Shown piece by piece: positions 1 to 7,807 of a stretch of DNA of 64,000 nt. Source of the DNA: Labilibacter sediminis (GTDB taxonomy: Bacteria; Bacteroidota; Bacteroidia; Bacteroidales; Marinilabiliaceae). Numbering within the stretch: position 1 is the first letter of the stretch; every line of letters begins with the position of its first letter. The notes below the pieces were generated by a model. That model saw only the letters and a program-made list of their open reading frames with translations. It did not search any database and was not told the DNA's origin. The stretch spans positions 124,001-188,000 of the forward strand of contig NZ_VCHY01000007.1 of the NCBI RefSeq assembly GCF_005877885.1, read 5' to 3'. The translations under genes were made by a program, and so were the position numbers.

Positions 1-1217
1 TAATCTTAACCACCGACTATTTAGATTACGACAGAGTTAACAACTATGCCTATTACTTTAACAACGGTAAAATTGTTAACCAGGAAAACACTTTAACCAG
101 TAAAACCGGATATTACTACCCGGACACAGATCAGGCACATTATAAAGACAGCGTTGTGGCTGTAAATCCTAAATACACCATTTTTTCGGACACATTGATC
201 TATCATACAGAAACCAAGGTTTCAAACATTGAAGGACCCACTTTTATTGTTAGTGACAGCAATACCATTTATGCCGAAGAAGGATACTACGACATGCTAA
301 ACGATTTGGCATTACTTAAAAAAAATGCCTATGTAGAAGGCGAACAATTATTAAAGGGTGATACAATCTTTTATAATAGAGCCAATGGTTTTGGCGAAGT
401 ATTCAACAGCATGGAACTTCACGACACCACCAATAACATGATTATTACCGGTGATTACGGCTTTTACAATGAAATTACCAAAGATGCTCTGGCCACCCAA
501 AAGGCTGTATTGATGCAGATATATCAAAACGACACGCTCTTTTTACACGCAGATACGCTCAAAGCCGTACCTATTGAAGACGGCCAGGAGAAGCTGATCA
601 AAGCATTTAGAAAAGTTCAATATTTTAGAACAGACCTTCAGGGTAGATGCGACTCAATGGTTTTTGATTCCAGAGATACCACCAATACTTTTTATTACGA
701 TCCGATATTATGGTCTGTTGGCAACCAATTAACTGCCGATGTGATTGTAATGTACACCAAAAACGAAGTATTGGATAAAGTTGATTTAATAGACAGGTCC
801 TTTATTATTTCGGAGCAGGATACCGGAAAATTTAACCAGATAAAAGGAAAAATGATGACGGGTTATGTTCGTAATAACGAGATTTACAAAATTGATGTAG
901 ATGGCAATGCGCAATCCATATACTTTGTAAAAGAAGGCGAACATATTACCGGAGTAAACCGGTCGGAATGCAGCAACATGACCATCTACCTAAAAGAAAG
1001 ACAAGTCAGTAAAATACATATGAACGTATCGCCAACAGGCAACATGAATCCTCCCCATATTTTACCCGATGAAGATATTAAATTAAAAGGATTCTACTGG
1101 CTGGAAGAATATAGACCAAAAAATAAAACGGATATATTTTTCTGGAAAGAACTTCCAACTTTTGACAGAGGTGAAGACAGGTCGGAATACGATTTAGATG
1201 ATACTTATAGTGAATAA
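1..1217 (+). CDS. OstA-like protein (LPS transport, LptA/LptD N-domain family), 5' truncated
   Basis: The frame is open from base 3 to the TAA at 1215-1217, giving 404 visible residues; the start and any signal peptide lie left of the window. The protein is a run of short beta-strand repeats with recurring Gly-Tyr-Tyr and Gly-Asp-Tyr-Gly motifs, the look of the OstA/LptA beta-jellyroll. In this family such proteins lie in the periplasm and form part of the bridge that carries lipopolysaccharide to the outer membrane. Bacteroidota members are long and multi-repeat, which fits. Family assignment is fairly sure; a role in LPS export is inferred from the fold. It ends before a strong bidirectional terminator shared with the convergent DUF2795 gene. 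Confidence 0.8.
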   Translation, partial: ILTTDYLDYDRVNNYAYYFNNGKIVNQENTLTSKTGYYYPDTDQAHYKDSVVAVNPKYTIFSDTLIYHTETKVSNIEGPTFIVSDSNTIYAEEGYYDMLNDLALLKKNAYVEGEQLLKGDTIFYNRANGFGEVFNSMELHDTTNNMIITGDYGFYNEITKDALATQKAVLMQIYQNDTLFLHADTLKAVPIEDGQEKLIKAFRKVQYFRTDLQGRCDSMVFDSRDTTNTFYYDPILWSVGNQLTADVIVMYTKNEVLDKVDLIDRSFIISEQDTGKFNQIKGKMMTGYVRNNEIYKIDVDGNAQSIYFVKEGEHITGVNRSECSNMTIYLKERQVSKIHMNVSPTGNMNPPHILPDEDIKLKGFYWLEEYRPKNKTDIFFWKELPTFDRGEDRSEYDLDDTYSE

Positions 1218-1257
1218 TCTGTTTTAATAACCAGTTTTCTCGTTTCTCCTACATTAA

Positions 1258-1322
1258 TGGATGCAATGGCCCCAGTTCAGCGAAGCGTATCGCGCACCAG
1301 CAGGGCAATCTTGTATCTTGCA
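1258..1322. other. GC-rich intergenic island of unknown origin
   Basis: A stretch of about 65 bases just after the OstA-like gene is clearly richer in G and C than the AT-rich DNA around it and contains a small GCGA/TCGC hairpin. It encodes no plausible protein. It resembles a fragment of a dispersed repeat, but no second copy was seen in this window. Confidence 0.3.
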
Positions 1323-1333
1323 ATCATAAATAA

Positions 1334-1368
1334 AAAACCCGCTTTAAATTCAATTTAAAGCGGGTTTT
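1334..1368. terminator. Bidirectional intrinsic terminator
   Basis: Two 17-bp arms (1334-1350 and 1352-1368) are perfect reverse complements separated by one base. The arms begin with AAAA and end with TTTT, so the hairpin can terminate transcription from both sides. It sits between the convergent OstA-like (+) and DUF2795 (-) genes. Confidence 0.9.
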
Positions 1369-1389
1369 CTGATTTCCTAATGTCCCTGT

Positions 1390-1611
1390 TTAATACTCAT
1401 CTTCATTAAAGAAAAAATCATCCTTACTAGGATAATCCGGCCATATATCTTCTATACTTTCGTAAACATCCCCTTCATCCTCTATTTCCTGAAGATTTTC
1501 AATAACCTCTAATGGAGCCCCAGATCGAATTGCAAAATCAATCAATTCATCTTTAGATGCAGGCCAGGGCGCATCTTCTAATTTCGATGCTAATTCTAGT
1601 GTCCAATACAT
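1390..1611 (-). CDS. DUF2795 domain-containing protein
   Basis: A 73-residue acidic protein. It opens with MYWTLELASKLEDAPWPASK, and the pattern of a short helix, Trp-Pro, then Glu-rich tail is typical of the DUF2795 family that is widespread in Bacteroidota. No catalytic motif is visible and the family has no established function. It is the last gene of a minus-strand series and lies 76 bp downstream of the cobalamin adenosyltransferase gene, so read-through from there is possible. The length matches the family. Confidence 0.8.
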   Translation of the reverse strand: MYWTLELASKLEDAPWPASKDELIDFAIRSGAPLEVIENLQEIEDEGDVYESIEDIWPDYPSKDDFFFNEDEY

Positions 1612-1687
1612 ACCCTGAATTTTAAAACTTTATAATTTGTTAAATACTTACATTATATTTCTGCGAATATAAAAAAAAACTAAAGAC

Positions 1688-2248
1688 CTACAACTCGGGA
1701 ACCCAAGGAATTTCATTTGTATTATAATGTTTTGACAAATGGCGCGATAAAACAAATAAATAATCTGACAATCGATTGATATATTTTATAACCCAGGGGT
1801 TAATCTCATTCTCCTGCATCATAGATAAAATGCGCCTTTCAGCCCTACGACAAACAGTGCGTGCTATATGACAATAACTTACACCGGGATGCCCTCCGGG
1901 TAACACAAAATATTTCATGGGAGGCAATTGGCTTTCCATCCAATCCATTTCTTTCTCTAGAACCTCAATTAAACTTTCATCGCATTTAAGTTTATCTCTT
2001 AAATCGGTCACATTTTCATCGGTAGCCAGGTAGGCCCCAATCACAAAAAGTTTATTTTGAATATCGATAATTTGCTTCTGACTACGCTCATCCAGTTCAT
2101 ACGAACGAATCATACCTATATATGTATTTAATTCATCTACGGTACCGTATGCCTCTAATCGATAATGATTCTTAGGCACACGTGTCCCTCCAATTAAACT
2201 GGTTGTCCCTCTGTCTCCGCTTTTTGTATATACCTGACTTTTCTTCAT
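1688..2248 (-). CDS. Cob(I)alamin/cob(I)yrinic acid a,c-diamide adenosyltransferase, PduO type
   Basis: This cytoplasmic enzyme transfers the adenosyl group of ATP to reduced cobalamin, making coenzyme B12. The 186 residues include the N-terminal ATP-binding stretch (Tyr-Thr-Lys-Ser-Gly-Asp-Arg-Gly-Thr-Thr near residues 7-16), the Gly-Thr-Val-Asp-Glu-Leu-Asn helix near 35-41 and the Cys-Arg-Arg-Ala-Glu-Arg-Arg motif near 133-139, all characteristic of the trimeric PduO/MMAB family at normal length. In this family the product commonly serves methylmalonyl-CoA mutase; the mutase chaperone gene meaB lies 55 kb away in this same window. It follows the ABC ATPase gene by 64 bp and may be cotranscribed with it. 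Confidence 0.93.
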   Translation of the reverse strand: MKKSQVYTKSGDRGTTSLIGGTRVPKNHYRLEAYGTVDELNTYIGMIRSYELDERSQKQIIDIQNKLFVIGAYLATDENVTDLRDKLKCDESLIEVLEKEMDWMESQLPPMKYFVLPGGHPGVSYCHIARTVCRRAERRILSMMQENEINPWVIKYINRLSDYLFVLSRHLSKHYNTNEIPWVPEL

Positions 2249-2312
2249 ATAAGCCTAATCTCCTTTATAATTTAAAGAAGAAACAGGTTTAATGAATATT
2301 TGTTTGAAATTT

Positions 2313-3026
2313 TTAGACCTCTTGTGTCATCAAAACATCCTCATTTACCTTGTCTGATTCTATTTTTCCATCGCGCAAACGAATAATCCTATGTGCATGC
2401 TGAGCAATATCTTCTTCATGGGTTACCAAAATAATGGTATTCCCCATGGCATGAATATCTCCAAACAAACGCATAATATCAACGGATGTTTTCGAATCAA
2501 GATTACCTGTTGGCTCATCAGCCAAAATAATAGAAGGTTTATTGATTAAAGCACGGGCAACAGCTACTCGCTGACGCTGACCTCCCGATAACTCATTAGG
2601 CTTATGTGCTGCTCTATCTTCTAAGCCCACCTTCTTAACCACCTCATTGGCTTTTTCTAAACGTTCATTTTTAGCTATACCGGCATAAATTAATGGAAGC
2701 ATTACATTTTCAAGTGCAGTATATCTGGGCAGCAAATTAAAGGTTTGAAAAACAAAACCAATCTCCTTGTTTCTAATCTCTGCCAATTTATCGTCGGTAA
2801 GCTGACTAACATTGGTTCCATTAAGAATATAATCTCCCCCGGTTGGCGTATCCAATGCCCCAATTACATTCATGAGGGTAGATTTACCTGAACCCGAAGG
2901 TCCCATAATAGCCACATACTCTCCTTTTTGTATTTTCAGATCAACACCTCGCAGTGCTTTTACAACCTGGGTTCCTACCTGGTAGTACTTGGTAATATCT
3001 TTAATTTCAATTATATCTTGCTGCAT
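2313..3026 (-). CDS. ABC transporter ATP-binding protein, LolD/MacB class
   Basis: A 237-residue nucleotide-binding subunit. Walker A is GPSGSGKST at 42-50, the signature LSGGQ is at 146-150, Walker B with the catalytic Glu is ILADE at 167-171, and the switch His follows in ILVTHEED. The sequence is of the LolD/MacB/FtsE-like class, whose members power lipoprotein release or efflux through a MacB/FtsX-type permease. No permease gene is next to it, so the partner must be encoded elsewhere and the substrate cannot be told. A TATCTTTGT promoter element lies 25 bases upstream of the start. Confidence 0.9.
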   Translation of the reverse strand: MQQDIIEIKDITKYYQVGTQVVKALRGVDLKIQKGEYVAIMGPSGSGKSTLMNVIGALDTPTGGDYILNGTNVSQLTDDKLAEIRNKEIGFVFQTFNLLPRYTALENVMLPLIYAGIAKNERLEKANEVVKKVGLEDRAAHKPNELSGGQRQRVAVARALINKPSIILADEPTGNLDSKTSVDIMRLFGDIHAMGNTIILVTHEEDIAQHAHRIIRLRDGKIESDKVNEDVLMTQEV

Positions 3027-3050
3027 AGCTTAAAATATTGGTGGTTTTAA

Positions 3051-3084
3051 CAAAGATAATTTTTTTAATAATCTACTGTACAAA
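3051..3084 (-). promoter_or_regulatory. Candidate Bacteroidota promoter for the ABC ATPase gene
   Basis: Read on the minus strand, TTTG at 3084-3081 is followed 22 bp later by TATCTTTG at 3058-3051 and then T, matching the phylum -33/-7 pattern. The gene starts at 3026. Confidence 0.55.
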
Positions 3085-3104
3085 TAGGTAAACAAAATAC
3101 TTAT

Positions 3105-3896
3105 CTATGGCCACCTGACCATATAATGCTGCTTCTTCACCTCTTTATTTAAAATGACGATACCAAACCTAAACAAATCAAACGAAACCGAAACCTGTGG
3201 ATGATTTACTATCTGCTCCCAAGCCTTAGCCATTCCCTTCGACCAATAAATATCATCAAAAATAAACACTGCAGATGTTGATGCTTTAGACAAGCAAATA
3301 TTGAAATAATCAAGGGTAGCCTGACAGTCGTGATGCCCATCGAAATAAACCACATCAACGCTTTTCAAACCCTCAACCACACCCGGTAATACCTCACTAA
3401 AATTTCCAACATGTTGATTTACATTATCAACTTGTGCAATACTAAAGTTTTTAGCAGCCTCATTAGCCAAACGCTCACATCCTTCAATGGTATGAACCGC
3501 CGCATTGGAATTAGCCATAGCCAAATAAAGCGTCCCTATACCCAGCGAAGTTCCCAACTCAATAATATTATCAGGCTTAAAATTAACAACCAACCGGCTA
3601 ATTAATTCGCCTTGCTTTTGTGGCGTGGCATTATATTTAATTAAATGTCTTACTGAACGCTTTCTGCCTTTAAACTTTTTTGAGCCTGCACCTAAATCAG
3701 TAACCAAAAGTTTACTTTTCGATTGACTTAAATCGTTTCTTATATCATTAATAATATCAAAATGATAGTATTGATGCTTTTCATAAAACAGATACCTGAC
3801 CAAATCAAACGCAAAAGGAGGATGTATTCTATGCCCGCGCCTGTATTTTGCTTTACACAAATACTTTAAATATGCCTGTACTTGAAACCAATTCAC
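3105..3896 (-). CDS. Class I SAM-dependent (O-)methyltransferase
   Basis: A 263-residue protein with a Rossmann-type methyltransferase core. The SAM-binding loop ELGTSLGIG spans 113-121, an acidic residue follows strand two (HTIEGCE), and VVYFDGHHD at 182-190 supplies the late acidic motif seen in caffeoyl-CoA/catechol-type O-methyltransferases. The first 90 residues are a lineage-specific N-terminal extension rich in Lys, Arg and Tyr. The substrate is unknown. The start codon is GTG at 3896 (no in-frame ATG nearby), with a TATATTTGC promoter element just upstream, which separates it from the patatin gene. Confidence 0.8.
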   Translation of the reverse strand: MNWFQVQAYLKYLCKAKYRRGHRIHPPFAFDLVRYLFYEKHQYYHFDIINDIRNDLSQSKSKLLVTDLGAGSKKFKGRKRSVRHLIKYNATPQKQGELISRLVVNFKPDNIIELGTSLGIGTLYLAMANSNAAVHTIEGCERLANEAAKNFSIAQVDNVNQHVGNFSEVLPGVVEGLKSVDVVYFDGHHDCQATLDYFNICLSKASTSAVFIFDDIYWSKGMAKAWEQIVNHPQVSVSFDLFRFGIVILNKEVKKQHYMVRWP

Positions 3897-3913
3897 AATA
3901 ATAATTTTAATGG

Positions 3914-3921
3914 CAAATATA
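3914..3921 (-). promoter_or_regulatory. Candidate -7 promoter element for the methyltransferase gene
   Basis: On the minus strand the bases read TATATTTG followed by C, a full match to TAnnTTTGY, 18 bases before the GTG start. No clear -33 element was found. Confidence 0.5.
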
Positions 3922-3934
3922 AGCTAAAACCCCT

Positions 3935-4729
3935 CTAAACCTCCTGAAGTTCGGGTAGAATAAATTTTGTAATGACCTTTTTAGCCGACTTATAACCTAA
4001 TTCAATCAACTCATCAACCTTGGTATAGTCCCACGGTGAGTATTTTACCATGGCTCGTGGTTCAATAAAGAAATCGCAGTAAGTACGACTTTGCCATACA
4101 TTCTGAGCAATGGCTAAATTAAACACACGTTCACCAACATGCTTAGCCGACTCCACCTTTCCCACTCTGCCCACCGGATTTACATTAGAGCCAATGATGT
4201 AGTCACATTCACCAATAAGTGATTCAGTTGGAAGGTTATGAAACAAACCACCATCAACATAACTATGACCATTAATAGTTACAGGTGTAAAAACTACAGG
4301 AACACTTGCACTGGCAATCACCCAATCTGTCAGATGATCTCCTTTATTAATGATCTCTCCCTTACCTGTATTTAAATTTGAAACGCCCAGCGAAAATGGT
4401 TTTTCTAACCTGTTAAAATCATCATGTTTAAGATATTTAAGCAATAACTCCTTTACTCCGGCAAGACTTAAAAAACCTGCGCTTAACCACTCTACTTTAA
4501 ACCACTTATAAATCTTTTCCTGTTTCAGTATTTCAGCAATTTTATCAGGAGAAAAACCTCCAGCATAAAGAACTCCAACAATGGCACCCATGCTTGTTCC
4601 AGATAACCTGCAGGGAGTTAATAAATGTTCATCCAGGGCCTTTAACACACCAATATGCGCTATTCCCCTGGCTCCTCCTCCGCTTAAGGCTATACCTATT
4701 TTTGTATTTGCATGCATTCTTTTAGTCAT
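3935..4729 (-). CDS. Patatin-like phospholipase (RssA/NTE family)
   Basis: A 264-residue lipid acyl hydrolase. The oxyanion-hole loop is GGGARG at 17-22, the nucleophile elbow is GTSMG at 44-48 with Ser46, and the catalytic dyad Asp is Asp159 in the DGG motif at 159-161. All three elements are intact, so it should be active on phospholipids or acyl esters. It has no signal peptide and is probably cytoplasmic or membrane-associated. It starts 20 bp after the end of oxyR on the same strand and is likely cotranscribed with it, which links it loosely to the oxidative-stress regulator. Confidence 0.9.
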   Translation of the reverse strand: MTKRMHANTKIGIALSGGGARGIAHIGVLKALDEHLLTPCRLSGTSMGAIVGVLYAGGFSPDKIAEILKQEKIYKWFKVEWLSAGFLSLAGVKELLLKYLKHDDFNRLEKPFSLGVSNLNTGKGEIINKGDHLTDWVIASASVPVVFTPVTINGHSYVDGGLFHNLPTESLIGECDYIIGSNVNPVGRVGKVESAKHVGERVFNLAIAQNVWQSRTYCDFFIEPRAMVKYSPWDYTKVDELIELGYKSAKKVITKFILPELQEV

Positions 4730-4749
4730 TTGTTTTTAATAATAGCGGC

Positions 4750-5697
4750 TTAACTTCTCCATTCAACAATATGCCCTTCTCCTTTAGTAAGTAGATGCGG
4801 AGGCACTGATTTTTGTATTTCTGAAAAAAGAACATCCAGCAACTGTGTTTTGGCAAAATTTCGGGAATACACCATACTAACTTCTCTAAGCGGGTCACTT
4901 TCTCCAATTTCCCTTATTTGTGCATTCCGGCTGTTTAACTCCTGCTCTCCCACAGAAAGTTCAGGCAATAATGTATACCCTCCCTCCTTTTCAACCAACT
5001 TTTTTATTGTTTCGAGCGAACCGCTTTCATAATTAATAGACATTTGCTCCTTTACTAAATCGTGATACGAACATAAATTAACCACCTGATCCCTAAAGCA
5101 ATGCCCCTGGCTCAACAACCAAAGCCCTTCATTGGCAATATCTCGGGGCTGAATATTTTTTTGAGTCGCCAGGTCATGTTTATTATTGACAAATAAAAAC
5201 ATCCTTTCGTAGAAAAGAGGCTTTTCATAGATGCCATGCTCTTCTAAAGGTGTCACCAACAAACCTACATCTATCTGGTCTTTATGCAATTGCTGAATAA
5301 GATCTTCACTCTTTAACTCCTCAATCTTAAGTTTAATTTGAGGATAATCACGCGAAAAAGAACCAACAAACAGAGGCAATAAATATGGAGCCAATGACGG
5401 GATAATACCTACCACCAACTCACCTGACAGGTTATTCTGAAATTCATTCACCAGGTTATAAATACGGTTATTTTCGGCCAACACTTTACGTGCCTGACTG
5501 ATAATCTCTGCACCAACCTGGGTTGGAACTACCGGCTGTTTTGATCGATCAAATATGATCACTCCCAATTCATCCTCCAGCTTTTTAATCTGCATGCTCA
5601 ATGTTGGCTGGGTAACAAAACATTTTTCACTAGCCGTAACAAAATGCCTGTGCGTATCTACAGCAACAATATATTCCAGTTGAGTAATTGTAATCAT
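4750..5697 (-). CDS. oxyR: Hydrogen-peroxide-sensing LysR-type regulator OxyR
   Basis: A 315-residue LysR-family regulator. Residues 1-60 hold the winged helix-turn-helix (FVTASEKCFVTQPTLSMQI region). The effector domain carries the redox pair Cys200 and Cys209 in GHCFRDQ...LC, with the same eight-residue spacing as Cys199 and Cys208 of E. coli OxyR, where they form the peroxide-induced disulfide. This is strong support for OxyR rather than a generic LysR protein. It should activate catalase, peroxidase and related genes. The patatin gene follows 20 bp downstream. A weak TATATTTG element lies about 28 bases upstream of the start. Confidence 0.93.
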   Translation of the reverse strand: MITITQLEYIVAVDTHRHFVTASEKCFVTQPTLSMQIKKLEDELGVIIFDRSKQPVVPTQVGAEIISQARKVLAENNRIYNLVNEFQNNLSGELVVGIIPSLAPYLLPLFVGSFSRDYPQIKLKIEELKSEDLIQQLHKDQIDVGLLVTPLEEHGIYEKPLFYERMFLFVNNKHDLATQKNIQPRDIANEGLWLLSQGHCFRDQVVNLCSYHDLVKEQMSINYESGSLETIKKLVEKEGGYTLLPELSVGEQELNSRNAQIREIGESDPLREVSMVYSRNFAKTQLLDVLFSEIQKSVPPHLLTKGEGHIVEWRS

Positions 5698-5724
5698 ATT
5701 ATACCATTATAAACTAACATAAGT

Positions 5725-5732
5725 CAAATATA
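5725..5732 (-). promoter_or_regulatory. Possible -7 promoter element for oxyR
   Basis: The minus strand reads TATATTTG followed by A, which fits TAnnTTTG but lacks the usual pyrimidine; no -33 partner is evident. Confidence 0.3.
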
Positions 5733-5768
5733 ATCAATATTCATAGCCTACATCTATATCGGAAAACT

Positions 5769-5942
5769 TTAAACCCGCTTTATGCATTAGAAAATCTATT
5801 ACACATTGGTATCACTTCAAATCAAGACACTTTGTTGCTTCACTTCAACTCACCAGAACGATGCTATGCCTCGTCTCAGTAAAGCCTTGTTTTATCGTGC
5901 TTTCAATGTTCATGACGAAGTTCTAATACATAATGCGGGTTA
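5769..5942. repeat. 174-bp dispersed repeat with terminal inverted repeats, copy 1
   Basis: The ends are imperfect inverted repeats of about 24 bp (the left end begins TTAAACCCGC, the right end finishes with GCGGGTTA; about three mismatches). An equally long copy at 26901-27074 differs at only about ten positions. The element encodes no protein, so it looks like a non-autonomous MITE-like element. Target duplications could not be defined. It fills most of the gap between the divergent oxyR and purT genes. Confidence 0.85.
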
Positions 5943-6067
5943 AATCGATTTTATTTATATCTGAATTCTTCCCCAGCACCCTGCATTAAGTAAAACAACA
6001 CAAAAACTCCAAGCCCGACTGTTCACTACTTTAGGGCCTTTTGCACTTGCCATACAATAAGGATATA

Positions 6068-6137
6068 CCAAAGTTTACATTTGGCATGTTTGTGTATCAA
6101 ACATGGTTTCAGGTTCCGGAATAAAACTCTATTTTTG
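6068..6137 (+). promoter_or_regulatory. purT promoter region with two adjacent dyads
   Basis: Two hairpin or operator-like dyads abut: CCAAA/TTTGG at 6068-6084 (7-base loop) and CATGTTT/AAACATG at 6085-6105 (7-base centre). A -7 type element TATTTTTG followed by T sits at 6130-6137, with only a weak TTTC at the -33 position. The second dyad ends just upstream of the -33 position, a usual place for a regulator to bind. The binding protein is unknown. Confidence 0.4.
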
Positions 6138-6162
6138 TGCTTTTTAAAAACCCAATATTAAA

Positions 6163-7359
6163 ATGAATAACACATCCAATGCAGTAATAGGAACCCCCCT
6201 ATCCCCATCTGCCACAAAAGTAATTATGCTTGGTTCGGGAGAACTGGGAAAAGAGGTTGTTATCGAATTTCAAAGATATGGTGTTGAAGTAATTGCCATT
6301 GATAAGTACAAAGATGCTCCTGCTATGCAAGTTGCTCATCGTAGCTACCAGGTTTCTATGTTAGATGGCGCTACATTGGCAGAAATAATTCGCAAGGAAA
6401 AACCTGATTATATCATTCCGGAAGTAGAGGCCATTGCTACCGATACTTTAATTGAATTGGAGAAAGAAGGTTTTAATGTTATCCCAACAGCTAACGCTAC
6501 CAAGCTAACAATGAATCGCGAAGGTATTAGAACTTTAGCTGCTGAAGAATTGGGATTAAAAACATCTCCATACAAATTTGCAGGAACTAAAGAAGAGTTT
6601 GATGCCGGCATTGCCGAAATCGGTTTCCCTTGTGTGGTAAAGCCAATCATGAGCTCATCAGGTAAAGGACAAAGTGTTGTTAAAAGTGCCGATGATATTG
6701 ATTATGCATGGAACTATGCTTTGGAAGGAGCACGTGGGAATAGCGACCGCGTAATCATTGAAGGTTTTGTGGATTTTGATTATGAAATTACATTATTAAC
6801 CATCAGTCATATCAATGGTGTTTCTTTCTGTGCACCAATAGGTCACCGACAAGAAGGCGGTGACTACCAGGAATCATGGCAACCACAGGCTATGAGCGAA
6901 AAAGCGTTGAAAGATGCCCAATATATTTCCGAAAAAGTGGTAAAAGCATTAGGTGGCAGAGGTTTGTTTGGTGTTGAATTCTTTATCAAAGGCGATGAAG
7001 TTTATTTTAGCGAATTATCTCCACGCCCTCATGATACCGGAATGGTGACCATGATTTCACAGGATTTAAGCGAGTTTGCATTGCATGTAAGAGCTATTCT
7101 TGGACTGCCAATCCCTAACATTGTACTTCATTCACCATCTGCCAGCAGCGTAATAATGGTAAAAGGAGAATCTAAACAGGTTTCGTTCTCCGGATTAGAA
7201 CAGGCACTGGCTGAACCCAATACTCAATTAAGATTATTCGGAAAGCCGGAAGTAGAAGGAGAAAGACGAATGGGTGTTTGTCTGGCACGTGGAGCATCTG
7301 TTGAAGAAGCGCGCGAAAAAGCCAACAAAGCGAGTAGCTCGATAAATATTAAACTATAA
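6163..7359 (+). CDS. purT: Formate-dependent phosphoribosylglycinamide formyltransferase (GAR transformylase 2)
   Basis: This ATP-grasp enzyme makes formyl-GAR from GAR, formate and ATP, the third step of purine synthesis without tetrahydrofolate. The 398 residues have the N-terminal pre-ATP-grasp domain ([11 protein letters not shown] near 23-33), the [10 protein letters not shown] glycine-rich loop near 163-172, and the C-terminal metal/ATP-site run [10 protein letters not shown], all classical PurT features. Length is normal (about 390). Upstream lie two adjacent dyads and a TATTTTTGT promoter element. A hairpin terminator follows 11 bases after the stop, so it is transcribed alone. Confidence 0.96.
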   Translation: MNNTSNAVIGTPLSPSATKVIMLGSGELGKEVVIEFQRYGVEVIAIDKYKDAPAMQVAHRSYQVSMLDGATLAEIIRKEKPDYIIPEVEAIATDTLIELEKEGFNVIPTANATKLTMNREGIRTLAAEELGLKTSPYKFAGTKEEFDAGIAEIGFPCVVKPIMSSSGKGQSVVKSADDIDYAWNYALEGARGNSDRVIIEGFVDFDYEITLLTISHINGVSFCAPIGHRQEGGDYQESWQPQAMSEKALKDAQYISEKVVKALGGRGLFGVEFFIKGDEVYFSELSPRPHDTGMVTMISQDLSEFALHVRAILGLPIPNIVLHSPSASSVIMVKGESKQVSFSGLEQALAEPNTQLRLFGKPEVEGERRMGVCLARGASVEEAREKANKASSSINIKL

Positions 7360-7370
7360 TCATACAAAGC

Positions 7371-7400
7371 AAAACCCGGAATAACCAATTTCCGGGTTTT
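7371..7400 (+). terminator. Intrinsic terminator of purT
   Basis: Perfect 10-bp arms AAAACCCGGA and TCCGGGTTTT around a 10-base loop, followed by a T-rich tract. Confidence 0.92.
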
Positions 7401-7410
7401 ATTTTTTTAT

Positions 7411-7683
7411 TCAATATACCATTGACCTTGCTATTAAATACCATTTTTTAACTCACAGACTAAAACTCCTGCCTAAAAGCCATAAACGCCTAACTTAAAG
7501 CCAAACAATTGTGCGTTTCAACCAGACCTGTGTAAGTTATAGGTAGAACTGCCTGAGCTGAAGTTAACATACACTGACTTTTTGCTACATCGTTATGGGT
7601 AAAAGCCAGAAATTCCTGGGGTAAAACCAGAAAATCCTAACCAAATGCCAGAAAACTTTGATTCAATACCAAAAAGTTTTAGT
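7411..7683. repeat. Degenerate 21-bp-period array A (13 units)
   Basis: From 7411 the DNA divides into 13 blocks of exactly 21 bases with no indels. Units differ but share a pattern: the clearest ones (starting 7474, 7495, 7600, 7621, 7642) read roughly TAAAAGCCAGAAA plus a variable tail ending in CTAAC or CTGGG. Unit position 9 is A in eleven of the 13 blocks and positions 7-8 are CC in seven. Stops occur in all frames considered. It starts 10 bp after the purT terminator and ends about 65 bp before the recG promoter. Two similar-period arrays lie at 26576-26806 and 59782-60013. Confidence 0.75.
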
Positions 7684-7747
7684 TGGCACGTACATTAATG
7701 ATGTTTCGAGCCTTAAATTATTGATTAACTAACACTCGTATTTTCAT

Positions 7748-7780
7748 TTTGCAACATACGCTTTAAACAGCTATTTTTGC
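7748..7780 (+). promoter_or_regulatory. recG promoter, Bacteroidota -33/-7 type
   Basis: TTTG at 7748-7751, a 20-bp spacer, then TATTTTTG plus C at 7772-7780: a complete match to the phylum consensus, 27 bases before the recG ATG. Confidence 0.75.
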
Positions 7781-7807
7781 TTCCTGACAATAACTACCAA
7801 GAATTGT

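Noticed and set aside
4722-4907. Small frame overlapping the end of oxyR
   Set aside because: Lies in another frame of oxyR and the oxyR-patatin gap, with no recognisable product.
7411-7683. Array A as a decayed coding region with a seven-residue repeat
   Set aside because: 21 bp equals seven codons, and the reverse strand gives recurrent Phe-Trp, but stops interrupt it within a few units and there is no start region. Kept as non-coding.
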